This document shows, one piece after another, positions 35,515 to 44,119 of a DNA stretch of 64,000 nucleotides. This DNA comes from Bradyrhizobium sp. U87765 SZCCT0048 (GTDB lineage Bacteria; Pseudomonadota; Alphaproteobacteria; Rhizobiales; Xanthobacteraceae): NCBI RefSeq assembly GCF_018131225.1, contig NZ_JAFCMM010000001.1:2480001-2544000 (forward strand). The letters are read 5' to 3'. Under the pieces are notes generated by a model. The model was not told where the DNA came from and did no database searches. It worked only from the letters and a program-made list of their open reading frames with translations. The position numbers and the translations under genes are program-made. How positions within the stretch are numbered: position 1 is the stretch's first letter; each line of letters opens with the position of its first letter.

Positions 35515-36159
35515 ATGAACAGCCCTGCCGCGCTCAAGGTCGCTCCGGTCGATGAAGACTCCTCCAAACGCCGCCAGATCCTGGACGGCGCCCGGCGGAT
35601 GTTCATGGAGTTCGGCTTCGACGCAGCGAGCATGGGCGAAATTGCCAGGACGGCCGGCGTGTCCAAGGGCACGCTCTATGTCTACTTCGCCGATAAGTGT
35701 GCGCTGTTCCAGGCCATCGTCGAGGAGATCGCCCAGGTTCATGGCCGCATTGGCGCCGACATCGATCTCGACGACCATGATGTTCCCGGCTCGTTGCGCC
35801 GGTTCGGCATGGCTTACATGGAATTGTTGTGCCGGCCGGAAGGCGGCTCGGCGGTGCGCACCATCATGGCGATCGCCGAGCGGATGCCGGAAATCGGTCG
35901 CCGCTACTACTCGACCATCATTGCCGGCAGCATCAATCGCCTGGCCCAATACCTCGCCGCGCAGAGCCAGGCGGGCGTGGTGGTCATCGACGATCACGAA
36001 CTCGCTGCCGAGCAGTTCCTGAAAAGCTGCCAGGCCACGCTGTTCCTGCCGTTCGTGTTCCAGACCACCCCCTCGCCGTCACGCGAGCGGATCGCCTATG
36101 TCATCGACAGCGCGGTGCGGATGTTCATGGCCGCCTATGGCGGCGAGGCGAAGCGCTGA
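35515..36159 (+). CDS. TetR/AcrR-family repressor of the emrAB locus
   Basis: 214 residues from MNSPAALKVAPVDEDSSKRR; an upstream ATG-less extension to 35479 has no similarity. The helix-turn-helix (RRQILDGARRMFMEFGFDAA, then MGEIARTAGVSKGTLYVYFA) at about residues 17-65 is very typical, with the YxYF turn. The helical ligand domain follows. It is divergent from emrA with a perfect 21-bp operator between them, so it probably represses the pump and itself until a substrate drug binds. Confidence 0.92.
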   Translation: MNSPAALKVAPVDEDSSKRRQILDGARRMFMEFGFDAASMGEIARTAGVSKGTLYVYFADKCALFQAIVEEIAQVHGRIGADIDLDDHDVPGSLRRFGMAYMELLCRPEGGSAVRTIMAIAERMPEIGRRYYSTIIAGSINRLAQYLAAQSQAGVVVIDDHELAAEQFLKSCQATLFLPFVFQTTPSPSRERIAYVIDSAVRMFMAAYGGEAKR

Positions 36160-36163
36160 GTAC

Positions 36164-37378
36164 TCAGCGCTCGGAATCGCGGACGCGCGATTCATCCTCG
36201 ATCGTCGCCTCGTCGTCCTTCGACAGCTTGCCTGAAAAGATCTTGCGCGCCTGCCGGCCGATCGAGCCGGTGATGCCGGCATCGCGGGACGCATAGCCAC
36301 TGCGCTGCATGACGCGGGCGGCGACCTGTTCGCCCCCGACCGCCGCAGGCTGGCAGATGATGCGTCCGCTGGAACGCCGCATCAGGTCCACATGGATGTG
36401 GTCGTAGTGATAGACGTTGGAGCCCGGAGCCAGCACCGTGTTGAACAGCTGGCACGCACCGCCCTGTACGTCGCGCAGGAAGCCCTGCTCCTCCGCCAGT
36501 CCCCGCCAGCCATCCTTGACCGAAATGCGCCGGCCATCGGCCAGCGTGAAGCCGGCGACGTCGAGCGCGTTGCCGAACGCATGCTCGGAAATATGGGCGT
36601 TGGGATTGCCGTTCATTCCACGGCATGAATATGCGGAAATCTGCTTGATCTCGACCACCGGAGCACCGAACCATCGCATCGCCGCAGGCTGCACGCTGTC
36701 GGCGATCCAGCGGTCGAGCATCGACACGATCGGACAGGCCAGCGTCGCAGCCGGCTTGACCGATACGGGGCCGATGGCGGCGACAGGCGGCGCCTGCGCC
36801 GGCCCGAGCCGGGGCAGAGGCGCCTCCGGTTGCGGCTCGCGGGCGGCCGAATAGCCGGGCTGCGCATAGCGCTGCCCCGCCTCGGCCGGCATCTGCGCCT
36901 CGGGCGCACCATCCGCCGGCAGCTCGATCTCGTCGGCGGCTGACGAAGCAACGCCGGGCGCGCGCAGCGACACCGGCCCCTGCCCGCCGCCATTCGGCGA
37001 CGCCTGATAGGAACCGTTCGAGGGCGCAGCCGCAGGATAGGTCGAAGGCGGCGATACCGATCGCGAGATCGGCCAGCGCGGCTGGCCATTGGGGATGCCC
37101 CCCGGCGGCCGCAGTTCGTCCGCAAACCCCGTCGCGCTGCCGCTGTCGAGCGCTGCGACTTTCAGGGGGAAATCGGCGCCGCAAACACCCGGCCCTGTGA
37201 TCGGCTCGATGCGCACGAGGCCTGCAGCCTCGCGCACAGCTCCTGATTTCAGGCATGCCACTTCGGCCTCGTGCCGCCAGGGTTCGCGCTCCGCGGTCTG
37301 AAAGAAACCACGGCCGCACCCGGCGAGGGACACGAGGACGATGGAGCCGACAAGATACAAACGAACTCCGCGCGTCAT
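36164..37378 (-). CDS. extensin-like lipoprotein (DUF/extensin C-terminal domain)
   Basis: 404 residues. The N-terminus is a lipoprotein signal: VSLAGC with the lipid-attachment Cys at residue 21. A Pro/Ala/Gly-rich linker spans about 80-190. The C-terminal domain (SMLDRWIADSVQPAAMRWFG, then CRGMNGNPNAHISEHAFGNA and LDVAGFTLADG, ending HYDHIHVDL) is the extensin-like domain. Its H-x-x-E/D and H-x-D residues resemble D-Ala-D-Ala carboxypeptidases of the LAS type. It is probably an outer-membrane-anchored wall-modifying protein. It is convergent with the TetR gene. Confidence 0.9.
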   Translation of the reverse strand: MTRGVRLYLVGSIVLVSLAGCGRGFFQTAEREPWRHEAEVACLKSGAVREAAGLVRIEPITGPGVCGADFPLKVAALDSGSATGFADELRPPGGIPNGQPRWPISRSVSPPSTYPAAAPSNGSYQASPNGGGQGPVSLRAPGVASSAADEIELPADGAPEAQMPAEAGQRYAQPGYSAAREPQPEAPLPRLGPAQAPPVAAIGPVSVKPAATLACPIVSMLDRWIADSVQPAAMRWFGAPVVEIKQISAYSCRGMNGNPNAHISEHAFGNALDVAGFTLADGRRISVKDGWRGLAEEQGFLRDVQGGACQLFNTVLAPGSNVYHYDHIHVDLMRRSSGRIICQPAAVGGEQVAARVMQRSGYASRDAGITGSIGRQARKIFSGKLSKDDEATIEDESRVRDSER

Positions 37379-37523
37379 GCGCGCACGTTCGACGAATTTA
37401 TTTAAGGACTCTTCAACGCGTTGTTTTTATGGATTTTTTACCATGATCGCAGATTGCAACCTTTTGCCCGCGACGGCGTTGTTGAGCACCGGAATGCGCT
37501 GAGCCGGGCCGAACCTGGTGCCC

Positions 37524-37563
37524 GGATTTCGTCTTGGGATTTCGTCCTGGGATTTCGTTCTTG
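37524..37563 (+). repeat. three tandem copies of a 13-14-bp repeat
   Basis: GGATTTCGTCTTG, GGATTTCGTCCTG and GGATTTCGTTCTTG are arranged head to tail, 23 bp upstream of the 28-codon gene. They may be a regulatory array or a slippage product. Confidence 0.7.
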
Positions 37564-37586
37564 ATGTCGGACAAGGGAGGCTCGCC

Positions 37587-37673
37587 ATGACCTTCGCCGG
37601 CCGTCTGATCAACCTGATCGCCGCCTATGCTGCGCTTGCTTTCGTCGGCGCGATCGTGGTCGGCCTGATCTAG
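37587..37673 (+). CDS. 28-residue hydrophobic membrane peptide
   Basis: MTFAGRLINLIAAYAALAFV and eight further residues, ending GLI. Residues 8-27 form one transmembrane helix after a short basic N-terminus. An AAGGGAGG Shine-Dalgarno lies 6 bases before the ATG, which supports real translation. I do not recognise a family; small single-helix proteins of this kind are common in the group. It lies upstream of the L,D-transpeptidase gene on the same strand, behind a tandem repeat. Confidence 0.65.
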   Translation: MTFAGRLINLIAAYAALAFVGAIVVGLI

Positions 37674-37802
37674 TTCGCTTTCCAGCCTGCCGTCGGAACG
37701 CGACGGCAAGCGTCAACCGCACAGCCGTCAACCCAACTCACGTCGCCGATTGAACCTCCTGCCTGCGAGCCGCACCAAAAGGCAAAAGGCAGGGAAAGCG
37801 CG

Positions 37803-38573
37803 ATGACCAGGACACAGGACATGCGCGTCCGTACGCCGGACGCCGCAGCGACATCACCGCATATCGATCGCAACAATCACAACATCTGGCGCCGTCGGAC
37901 GATGGCGGCGCTTGTCGCCATCGGCGTCGCCGGCATCACGGCCCCCGCGCTCGCCGGGCCTGCGGTGCTGTTTCCCCTGCTGCCATTGCCGCTGCCGGTC
38001 ATGCCCTCGCCGCTCGATGCGATGCCCGCGCAGCCGCAGGCGGCACCGCAGGTCGATGCCGACACCGACGTCGTGGTCACGGAACGGCCGGCACGCTTCA
38101 AGCGCCAGATCGTCGCCTACCAGACCCGCGAGGCGGCCGGCACCATCGTGATCGATACGCCCAACACCTATCTCTACTACGTGCTGGGCGATGGCCGCGC
38201 CATTCGCTACGGCATCGGCGTCGGCCGTCAGGGCTTCACCTGGTCGGGCACCCAATCGATCACGCGCAAGGCGGAGTGGCCGGACTGGACGCCGCCCGCG
38301 GACATGCTCGCGCGCCAGCCTTATCTGCCCCGGTTCGTCGCTGGCGGCCCGCAGAATCCTCTTGGCGCGCGCGCGATGTATCTCGGTGGCACGGTCTACC
38401 GCATTCATGGCACCAACAATCCCTCGACGATCGGCGGTCATGTCTCGTCGGGCTGCATCCGCATGACCAATGACGACGTCATCGATCTTTATTCCCGCAC
38501 CGCCGTCGGCACCCGTGTCGTCGTGCTGCCGGCGGAGCGCCATGCCTCCAGCAGCACGAGGCGTCAGGGCTGA
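37803..38573 (+). CDS. L,D-transpeptidase (ErfK/YbiS/YcfS/YnhG family)
   Basis: 256 residues. A Tat-like or long signal sequence (basic RRR at about 30-32, hydrophobic MAALVAIGVAGITAPALA) leads to the YkuD catalytic domain. The active site is HGTNNPSTIGGHVSSGCIRM, with the nucleophilic Cys at residue 218 and the conserved histidine and S-x-G-C-I-R-M. It makes 3-3 cross-links or attaches proteins to peptidoglycan in the periplasm. The ATG at 37803 is preceded by GGGAAAGCGCG. Several internal ATGs would still encode the signal sequence. Confidence 0.93.
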   Translation: MTRTQDMRVRTPDAAATSPHIDRNNHNIWRRRTMAALVAIGVAGITAPALAGPAVLFPLLPLPLPVMPSPLDAMPAQPQAAPQVDADTDVVVTERPARFKRQIVAYQTREAAGTIVIDTPNTYLYYVLGDGRAIRYGIGVGRQGFTWSGTQSITRKAEWPDWTPPADMLARQPYLPRFVAGGPQNPLGARAMYLGGTVYRIHGTNNPSTIGGHVSSGCIRMTNDDVIDLYSRTAVGTRVVVLPAERHASSSTRRQG

Positions 38574-38736
38574 AATCCTGAGACCCCTGCGCGGTCGATC
38601 CGATATGCGCGCCGTGCTGCAACCAACCATGCCGGCCATCCCGCGCGGTCCGCGTCCAACCCCGCCGTGACAAAACGGGGTGTCGCCGCGCAGAAGACGC
38701 GCTAGACTCTCCGTCCGTTGCTCGGTCGGGGACCTC

Positions 38737-40278
38737 ATGCGCATCAAGACACTTCTGCTCGGACTGGCGGCGCTCGTCATCTCGTTCGTCGTCAGCCTGA
38801 AGGTGATGAACTTCATCTCGCCGCCGCCGGGCAGCGTCGCGCCACCGCTGGTGAAGTTGTCGCCGCTGCCACCGCCGACGCGGACCTCGCGTATCATCGC
38901 TCCGGTGGCGATCTCGCTGGATGCGATCCGCGCCGCGGCCGAGCGCGGCGCGCCGCGCAGCTTCAGCGGCAAGGCCGACAATCCGGTCGGGCAGATCCTG
39001 CAGAACGCCGACATCAACTGGGCCGCGGAACGCGGACCGATCGCCGCAACAGGCGCCGGCAATCAGCTGACCGTCACGGCGCCGCTCAGTGGCAAGCTCA
39101 ATGTCACCGGATCGCTGTCGGGCAATGCTGCCAATGCCATCGGCGGCCTGATCGGCGGCAACATCGGCAAGCAACTCGGCAACATCTCGATCAAGGCGAT
39201 CAATGCCAACGCCGACATTCGGGGCAATGTCATCGTGACATCGCGCCCCCTTCTCACTGAGCACTGGCGCGTGGAGCCGAACCTGACCGCGCAGGTCAAT
39301 GTCGGCGATACCGGCATCACCGCCGGCGGCATGCGCATCGGCGTGCCCGCCCAGGTCAAGCCGGTTCTCGACAAGCTGGTCGGCGAGCAGGTCGGCGCGA
39401 TGCAGCAGCGTGTGCGCAACGACCCCATCCTGGAGCAGAGCGCGCGGCGCGAATGGGCCAAGATGTGCCGCTCCATCCCTCTGCCGCGCGCGGCGCCGAA
39501 CATGCCGGATCTCTATCTGGAACTTCGGCCGACCAAGGCGATCGCGGCCCAGCCACGGGTCGATGCTGCCAATCTGGTCCTGACGCTCGGCGTCGAGGCA
39601 GAAACACGCATCCTCGCCACCAGGACCACGCCAAACTGCCCGTTCCCGGCACTGCTGGACATCGTACCGCCGATCGACAACGGCAACATGGCGATCGGCG
39701 TGCCGATCGACCTGCCATTCACCGAAGTGAACGCGATCCTCAATGCACAGCTGAAAGGGCGAACGCTGCCCGAAAACGGCGACAGCGCAGTGGCCGTCAC
39801 GGTGCGTGGCGCCCAGGTTTCCCCTTCCGGCAATCGCCTGCTGATCTCCCTCGACGTCGATGCCGCCGAAACCAGGAGCATCTTCAGCTTCGGGGCCCAG
39901 GCTACGGTTCATGTCTGGGGACGGCCGGTGCTCGATCAGGCCCAGCAGATCCTGCGGCTGACCGACATCGAGCTCGCGGTGGAATCGAAGGCGGCATTCG
40001 GCCTGCTCGGGCCGGCCGCGCGCGCGGCCGAACCCTACTTGCGCACCATGCTGGCCGACAAGGCGACGATCGATCTCAAGCCCTTTGCCGCCAACGCCCG
40101 TGACAAGATCGAGGCCGCACTGGCCGACTTCCGCGCCGGCGCCGACGGCGTCAAGGTGAACGCCGCCATCGACAGCGTTCGCCTCGTCGACGTCGCCTTC
40201 GATAACGACACCCTGCGGGTGATCACCGAAGCCACGGGAACCACGCGTGTCGCGGTGTCTGCCCTCCCCGGCCCCTGA
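38737..40278 (+). CDS. DUF4403 family protein
   Basis: 513 residues from the ATG at 38737 (MRIKTLLLGLAALVISFVVS). The N-terminal helix anchors or exports it. The rest is a large soluble periplasmic domain with many beta segments, divided by ADIRGNVIVTSRPLLTEHWR and PIDNGNMAIGVPIDLPFTEV, matching the tandem TULIP-like layout assigned to DUF4403. Proteins of this kind may bind lipids between membranes, but the role is not established. The longer ORF from 38680 adds an arginine-rich start with no similarity. Confidence 0.85.
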   Translation: MRIKTLLLGLAALVISFVVSLKVMNFISPPPGSVAPPLVKLSPLPPPTRTSRIIAPVAISLDAIRAAAERGAPRSFSGKADNPVGQILQNADINWAAERGPIAATGAGNQLTVTAPLSGKLNVTGSLSGNAANAIGGLIGGNIGKQLGNISIKAINANADIRGNVIVTSRPLLTEHWRVEPNLTAQVNVGDTGITAGGMRIGVPAQVKPVLDKLVGEQVGAMQQRVRNDPILEQSARREWAKMCRSIPLPRAAPNMPDLYLELRPTKAIAAQPRVDAANLVLTLGVEAETRILATRTTPNCPFPALLDIVPPIDNGNMAIGVPIDLPFTEVNAILNAQLKGRTLPENGDSAVAVTVRGAQVSPSGNRLLISLDVDAAETRSIFSFGAQATVHVWGRPVLDQAQQILRLTDIELAVESKAAFGLLGPAARAAEPYLRTMLADKATIDLKPFAANARDKIEAALADFRAGADGVKVNAAIDSVRLVDVAFDNDTLRVITEATGTTRVAVSALPGP

Positions 40279-40413
40279 GTTGCAGCGCGGCAAGGCCGAC
40301 ATGCCCAAGTCACGGCGAGCCGTCTCCCGCCCGCCAGGCGTTGCGCCTGTGGATGCCTGCGCTGGATGCCCGGTTTGGGGCCCTCCGGGGCCCGGGGAAG
40401 GCGCCAGGTTGAT

Positions 40414-40458
40414 ATGTTGTAACTTGTCGAGTCGCTCAGCGATGTTGCAGCATGTTGC
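40414..40458 (+). promoter_or_regulatory. direct repeats ATGTTG(C/T) upstream of the response regulator gene
   Basis: ATGTTGT at 40414-40420 and ATGTTGC at 40442-40448 and 40452-40458. The last two have 10-bp periodicity, one DNA turn, as seen for OmpR-type regulators that bind direct repeats. They lie 36-80 bp before the gene and fit autoregulation. Confidence 0.4.
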
Positions 40459-40494
40459 GGACAGGCTTTCGGAAACATTTGGACACAAACGATC

Positions 40495-41262
40495 ATGCAG
40501 CTATCCGGAGCGCAGGCGAAAACGGATCGGGCATCGGCAATGGCACCCCTTTCCCCTCACATTCTCGTTGTCGAGGACGATCGCGAGACGCGCGCCCTGA
40601 TCGCGCGCTATCTGCGCAGCCAGAACTGCAATGTGATGGTGGCCGCCGACGGGCACGAAATGGACCGCCATCTCGCCGATAGCCGTGTCGATCTCGTGGT
40701 CCTCGATCTCATGCTGCCGGGGGAAGACGGTCTCAGCCTGTGCCGCAGGCTGCGCGCGGCCTCGGAGATTCCCGTGATCATGCTGACAGCACGAGGCGAG
40801 GACGTCGATCGCATCGTCGGCCTCGAGATGGGCGCGGACGACTATCTCGGCAAGCCGTTCAACCCGCGCGAGTTGCTTGCACGCATCAACGCCGTGTTGC
40901 GGCGCCAGACCGCGGCGGTGACCGCCAACGCGATGAAGGGCGCGACCACGCTGACATTCCTCGGCTGGCGGATCGATCTGCGGTTGCGTGAGCTGCGCAA
41001 CCCAGAAGGTGCCCGTGTCGCGCTCACCAGCGCCGAATTCGACCTGCTGCAGGCATTCTGCGAGCGGCCTGGCCGCGTGCTGTCGCGTGACAGCCTGCTC
41101 GATCTTACACAGGGCCGAGCCTCCGGCTCGTTCGAACGCAGCATCGACGTCCTGGTGAGCCGCATCCGCCGCAAGCTCGAGCGCGGCCCGGACGAGGCGG
41201 ACATCATCAAGACGGTACGCTCCGGCGGCTACCTGTTCACGCCGGTGGTCGAGCCGGCGTGA
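40495..41262 (+). CDS. OmpR/PhoB-family response regulator
   Basis: 255 residues from the ATG at 40495; an ATG at 40540 (MAPLSPHILVVEDD) gives 240 residues and is closer to the usual start. The receiver domain has VVEDD, the phosphorylated Asp at residue 71 (VVLDLMLPGEDG), T in IMLTARG and the conserved K in LGKPFNPREL. The C-terminal winged helix of OmpR type (ALTSAEFDLLQAFCERPGRV, ending IKTVRSGGYLFTPV) follows. The kinase gene overlaps its stop by 4 bp, so the two form one two-component system. The signal is unknown. Confidence 0.95.
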   Translation: MQLSGAQAKTDRASAMAPLSPHILVVEDDRETRALIARYLRSQNCNVMVAADGHEMDRHLADSRVDLVVLDLMLPGEDGLSLCRRLRAASEIPVIMLTARGEDVDRIVGLEMGADDYLGKPFNPRELLARINAVLRRQTAAVTANAMKGATTLTFLGWRIDLRLRELRNPEGARVALTSAEFDLLQAFCERPGRVLSRDSLLDLTQGRASGSFERSIDVLVSRIRRKLERGPDEADIIKTVRSGGYLFTPVVEPA

Positions 41263-42584
41263 CGTCCCTACGCAAATTCCTGGCGTTCTTCAGCCTTCGT
41301 CGTATCAGCGGCCAGATCGCCATGCTGGTCGCAATGTCGCTGATCACCAGCCACCTGATCATCACCGCCTTCTTCGTCTTCCATCGCACCACGACACCCT
41401 ATCCGGAGCGGCCGCGGCGCGATCTTGGAACCCTGGCGCAGCTCGTCAACGCGACACCGACAGCCGAGCGGGTGCGCGTCCTCGACGACATCCGCCGCGC
41501 CTTCCCGCAGTTCGCCATCGGCATCTCCGAGCCCGATCCGGCTGCCGCCAGTAAGGACCCCGTCGAGCCGCCCCCCGGCCCTCCCTTCCGCCTCGCTCCC
41601 GGCTTCCATGCCTTCATGATTTCGCCGGCCGATCATCGCATTGGCATTCGCCTGCCGGACGGAGCGCTGCTCAGTGCCACCGTCAAGCGGGAAGGTTCGT
41701 CCCCCTGGCTCGGCATGCCCTGGATCCTGACGCTGCTGTTCGTGCTGATCAGCTTTACCCTGCTCGGCCTGTGGGCGGCCCGTGCACTGGGCACCCCACT
41801 GTCCGCATTCGCCAAGGCCGCGGAGACTTTCAGCCTCAACAGTACCGCGGCCCCGCTCACCGAGAGTGGCCCCGAAGAGATCCGCGCGCTGGCGCGCGCG
41901 CTCAACCGCATGCGCGAGCGCATCACCACGCTGATGAACGATCGCACGCGCATGCTGGCCGCGATCAGCCACGACTTGCGCACGCCGATCACCCGGCTGC
42001 GGTTGCGTTCGGAGTTCATCGAGGACGAGCTGCACCGTCGCCAGACCCTTATCGACCTCGATCAGATGCGCTCGATGCTGGAATCGGTACTGTCCTTCCT
42101 GCGCAACGACCACACCCGCGAAACTGCGACGCTGGTCGATCTCGCAGCCATGCTGCATTTGATCTGCGACCAGTTCTCCGATCTCGGCCACAAGGTCGGC
42201 TATCGTGGCCCGGCGCAGGCCGCCATCGTGGCGCGCCCCGCCGACCTGCATCGCGCCGTCACCAACCTCGTCGAGAACGCCGTGCGCTTCGGCACCGTCA
42301 TCACCATCGGTCTCACCATTTCCGGCGGCCAGGCGATCATCGAGGTTGAGGACGATGGCCCCGGAATCGATGACACCCGCAAGGCGGCGATGCTGGAGCC
42401 ATTCGTGCGCGGCGACGAAGCCCGCAACATGGACGAATCCACTGGCTTCGGCCTCGGGCTGTCGATCGCCCGCGCGATCATCACTGCGCACAACGGCACG
42501 CTGTCGTTGCACAATCGCGTCCCCAGTGGACTGACGGCGCGCATCGCGCTGCCCTATCAGGCTGCGCGCAAATCCGCCGCATAA
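41259..42584 (+). CDS. sensor histidine kinase (EnvZ-like, HAMP-HisKA-HATPase)
   Basis: 441 residues starting at GTG, which overlaps the regulator stop as GTGA. Two transmembrane helices (about 20-45 and 155-175) flank a periplasmic sensor of about 100 residues rich in Pro and Arg. HAMP, the dimer/His domain with phospho-acceptor His 238 (AAISHDLRTPITRLRLRSEF), and the HATPase motifs N (NLVENAVRF), G1 (VEDDGPGID) and G2 (GFGLGLSIARAI) follow. It resembles EnvZ in layout, suggesting an osmotic or envelope signal (inference). Confidence 0.95.
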   Translation: MTSLRKFLAFFSLRRISGQIAMLVAMSLITSHLIITAFFVFHRTTTPYPERPRRDLGTLAQLVNATPTAERVRVLDDIRRAFPQFAIGISEPDPAAASKDPVEPPPGPPFRLAPGFHAFMISPADHRIGIRLPDGALLSATVKREGSSPWLGMPWILTLLFVLISFTLLGLWAARALGTPLSAFAKAAETFSLNSTAAPLTESGPEEIRALARALNRMRERITTLMNDRTRMLAAISHDLRTPITRLRLRSEFIEDELHRRQTLIDLDQMRSMLESVLSFLRNDHTRETATLVDLAAMLHLICDQFSDLGHKVGYRGPAQAAIVARPADLHRAVTNLVENAVRFGTVITIGLTISGGQAIIEVEDDGPGIDDTRKAAMLEPFVRGDEARNMDESTGFGLGLSIARAIITAHNGTLSLHNRVPSGLTARIALPYQAARKSAA

Positions 42585-42761
42585 TCCAGCAGCCATCCGC
42601 ATAACGGAATATCCGCCGAGCGAGGCAGGATGACCGAGTTTTGCCCTTGCTGCCCGCTGCGAAGCTGGGCAGGATCGCCGCACAACAAGCTGCGCAGGGC
42701 GTTCCGACGTCATCGTCCAGGGAATGCCCAAGCGCAGCGCCAAAGAGGGAGTATCGCTGCC

Positions 42762-43976
42762 ATGAGATCATTCGCTGCCGCATGCGCCACCGCCGTGGCA
42801 CTGTTCATTTCCACTGCTGCCGCCCAGGCGCAGGTCTCCGACGATGTCGTCAAGATCGGCGTGCTCACCGACATGTCGAGCCTCTACGCCGATGCAACCG
42901 GCAAGGGATCGCTCGCCGCGGTCGAGATGGCGGTCGCCGACTTCGGCGGCAAGGTCAAGGGCAAATCCGTCCTGGTCGTATCCGGCGATCATCAGAACAA
43001 GCCCGACGTCGGTGTCGGAATCGCGCGCAACTGGTTCGACAACGAGAAGGTCGATGCGGTGTTCGACGTGCCGACCTCCTCGGTCGCGCTGGCGATCCAG
43101 CAGCTCACCCGCGACAAGAACAAGGTGTTCATCAATTCCGGCGGCGGCACGTCCGACCTGACCGGCCCGGCGTGCTCGCCCACAACCGTGCACTGGACCT
43201 ATGACACCTACGCGCTGTCAAATGTCGCGGGCCGCGCCATGGTGCAGCGAGGCGAGGACAGCTGGTTTTTCATCACCGCCGACTACGCGTTCGGCGCGGC
43301 GCTGGAGCGCGATGCCTCCAACGTCGTGAAGGAAACCGGCGGCAAGGTGATCGGCAACGTTCGCCATCCGCTCAACTCATCGGACTTCTCGTCCTACCTG
43401 CTGCAGGCCCAGGCCTCGAAGGCCAAGGTGGTCGCCCTCGCCAATGCCGGCGGCGACACCACCAACGCGCTGAAGCAGGCTGCCGAGTTCGGCCTGATGA
43501 AGGGCGGCCAGAAGCTGATCGCGCTGCTGCTGGAGATCACCGACGTGCACGGCATCGGCCTGAAGGATGGCCAGGGCCTGATCCTGACCGACGCCTTCTA
43601 CTGGGATCGCGACGACGACACGCGGGCGTTCTCCAAACGCTTCCTGGAGAAGGTCGGCCACATGCCCACCATGATCCAGGCTGGCCTCTACTCGGCAACC
43701 ATGCACTATCTGAAAGCCATCGACGCCACCGGCACCGACGACACCGCCAAGGTCATGGCCCAGATGAAGGCAACGCCGATTCACGACTTCTTCGCCCGAG
43801 ACGGCCACATCCGCGAGGACGGCCGCATGGTGCACGACATGTACCTTTTCGAGGTCAAGAAGCCCGAAGAATCGAAGGGCGACTGGGATCTCTACAAGCT
43901 GCTGGCGACCGTCCCTGGCGACCAGGCTTTCCGCCCCCTCGATAAGGGCGGCTGCCCCCTGGTCAAGGCCCGCTGA
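42762..43976 (+). CDS. ABC transporter substrate-binding protein (HAAT/Leu-Ile-Val type)
   Basis: 404 residues from the ATG at 42762, behind an AGAGGGAG Shine-Dalgarno. Signal peptide: MRSFAAACATAVALFISTAA, cleavage near AQA. The mature part is a type I periplasmic-binding fold (Peripla_BP_6): VVKIGVLTDMSSLYADATG and later AFGAALERDASNVVKETGGK. No permease or ATPase genes are adjacent, so it is an orphan. Such proteins bind branched-chain amino acids, amides or aromatic acids; the ligand cannot be predicted. A strong terminator follows. Confidence 0.93.
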   Translation: MRSFAAACATAVALFISTAAAQAQVSDDVVKIGVLTDMSSLYADATGKGSLAAVEMAVADFGGKVKGKSVLVVSGDHQNKPDVGVGIARNWFDNEKVDAVFDVPTSSVALAIQQLTRDKNKVFINSGGGTSDLTGPACSPTTVHWTYDTYALSNVAGRAMVQRGEDSWFFITADYAFGAALERDASNVVKETGGKVIGNVRHPLNSSDFSSYLLQAQASKAKVVALANAGGDTTNALKQAAEFGLMKGGQKLIALLLEITDVHGIGLKDGQGLILTDAFYWDRDDDTRAFSKRFLEKVGHMPTMIQAGLYSATMHYLKAIDATGTDDTAKVMAQMKATPIHDFFARDGHIREDGRMVHDMYLFEVKKPEESKGDWDLYKLLATVPGDQAFRPLDKGGCPLVKAR

Positions 43977-44000
43977 CCCGCGCCAGTCTCCGTTTCCACG

Positions 44001-44028
44001 AAGGGCGCCCCTCGGGGCGCCCTTTTTC
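44001..44028 (+). terminator. intrinsic terminator after the substrate-binding protein gene
   Basis: Arms aagggcgcccc (44001-44011) and ggggcgccctt (44014-44024) form a GC-rich hairpin whose practical stem is about 10 bp with a 4-base loop, followed by TTTTT. Confidence 0.88.
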
Positions 44029-44119
44029 ATGACCGCCGCGGTAACCTTGCCTGCAGCGCAGCGGCGGCCGGTCTCACCGCCTTCCGAAAACCGGTACCCA
44101 AGCGGGCGCAAGGCACGCT

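Noticed and set aside
37524..37563. CRISPR-like repeats
   Set aside because: Copies are directly adjacent, 13-14 bp, with no spacers and no cas genes.
40375..40396. GC-rich hairpin after the DUF4403 gene as a terminator
   Set aside because: No T-run follows, and it is about 100 bp beyond the stop.
38479..40488. 669-codon minus-strand open frame
   Set aside because: Antisense to the L,D-transpeptidase and DUF4403 genes, no recognisable protein.
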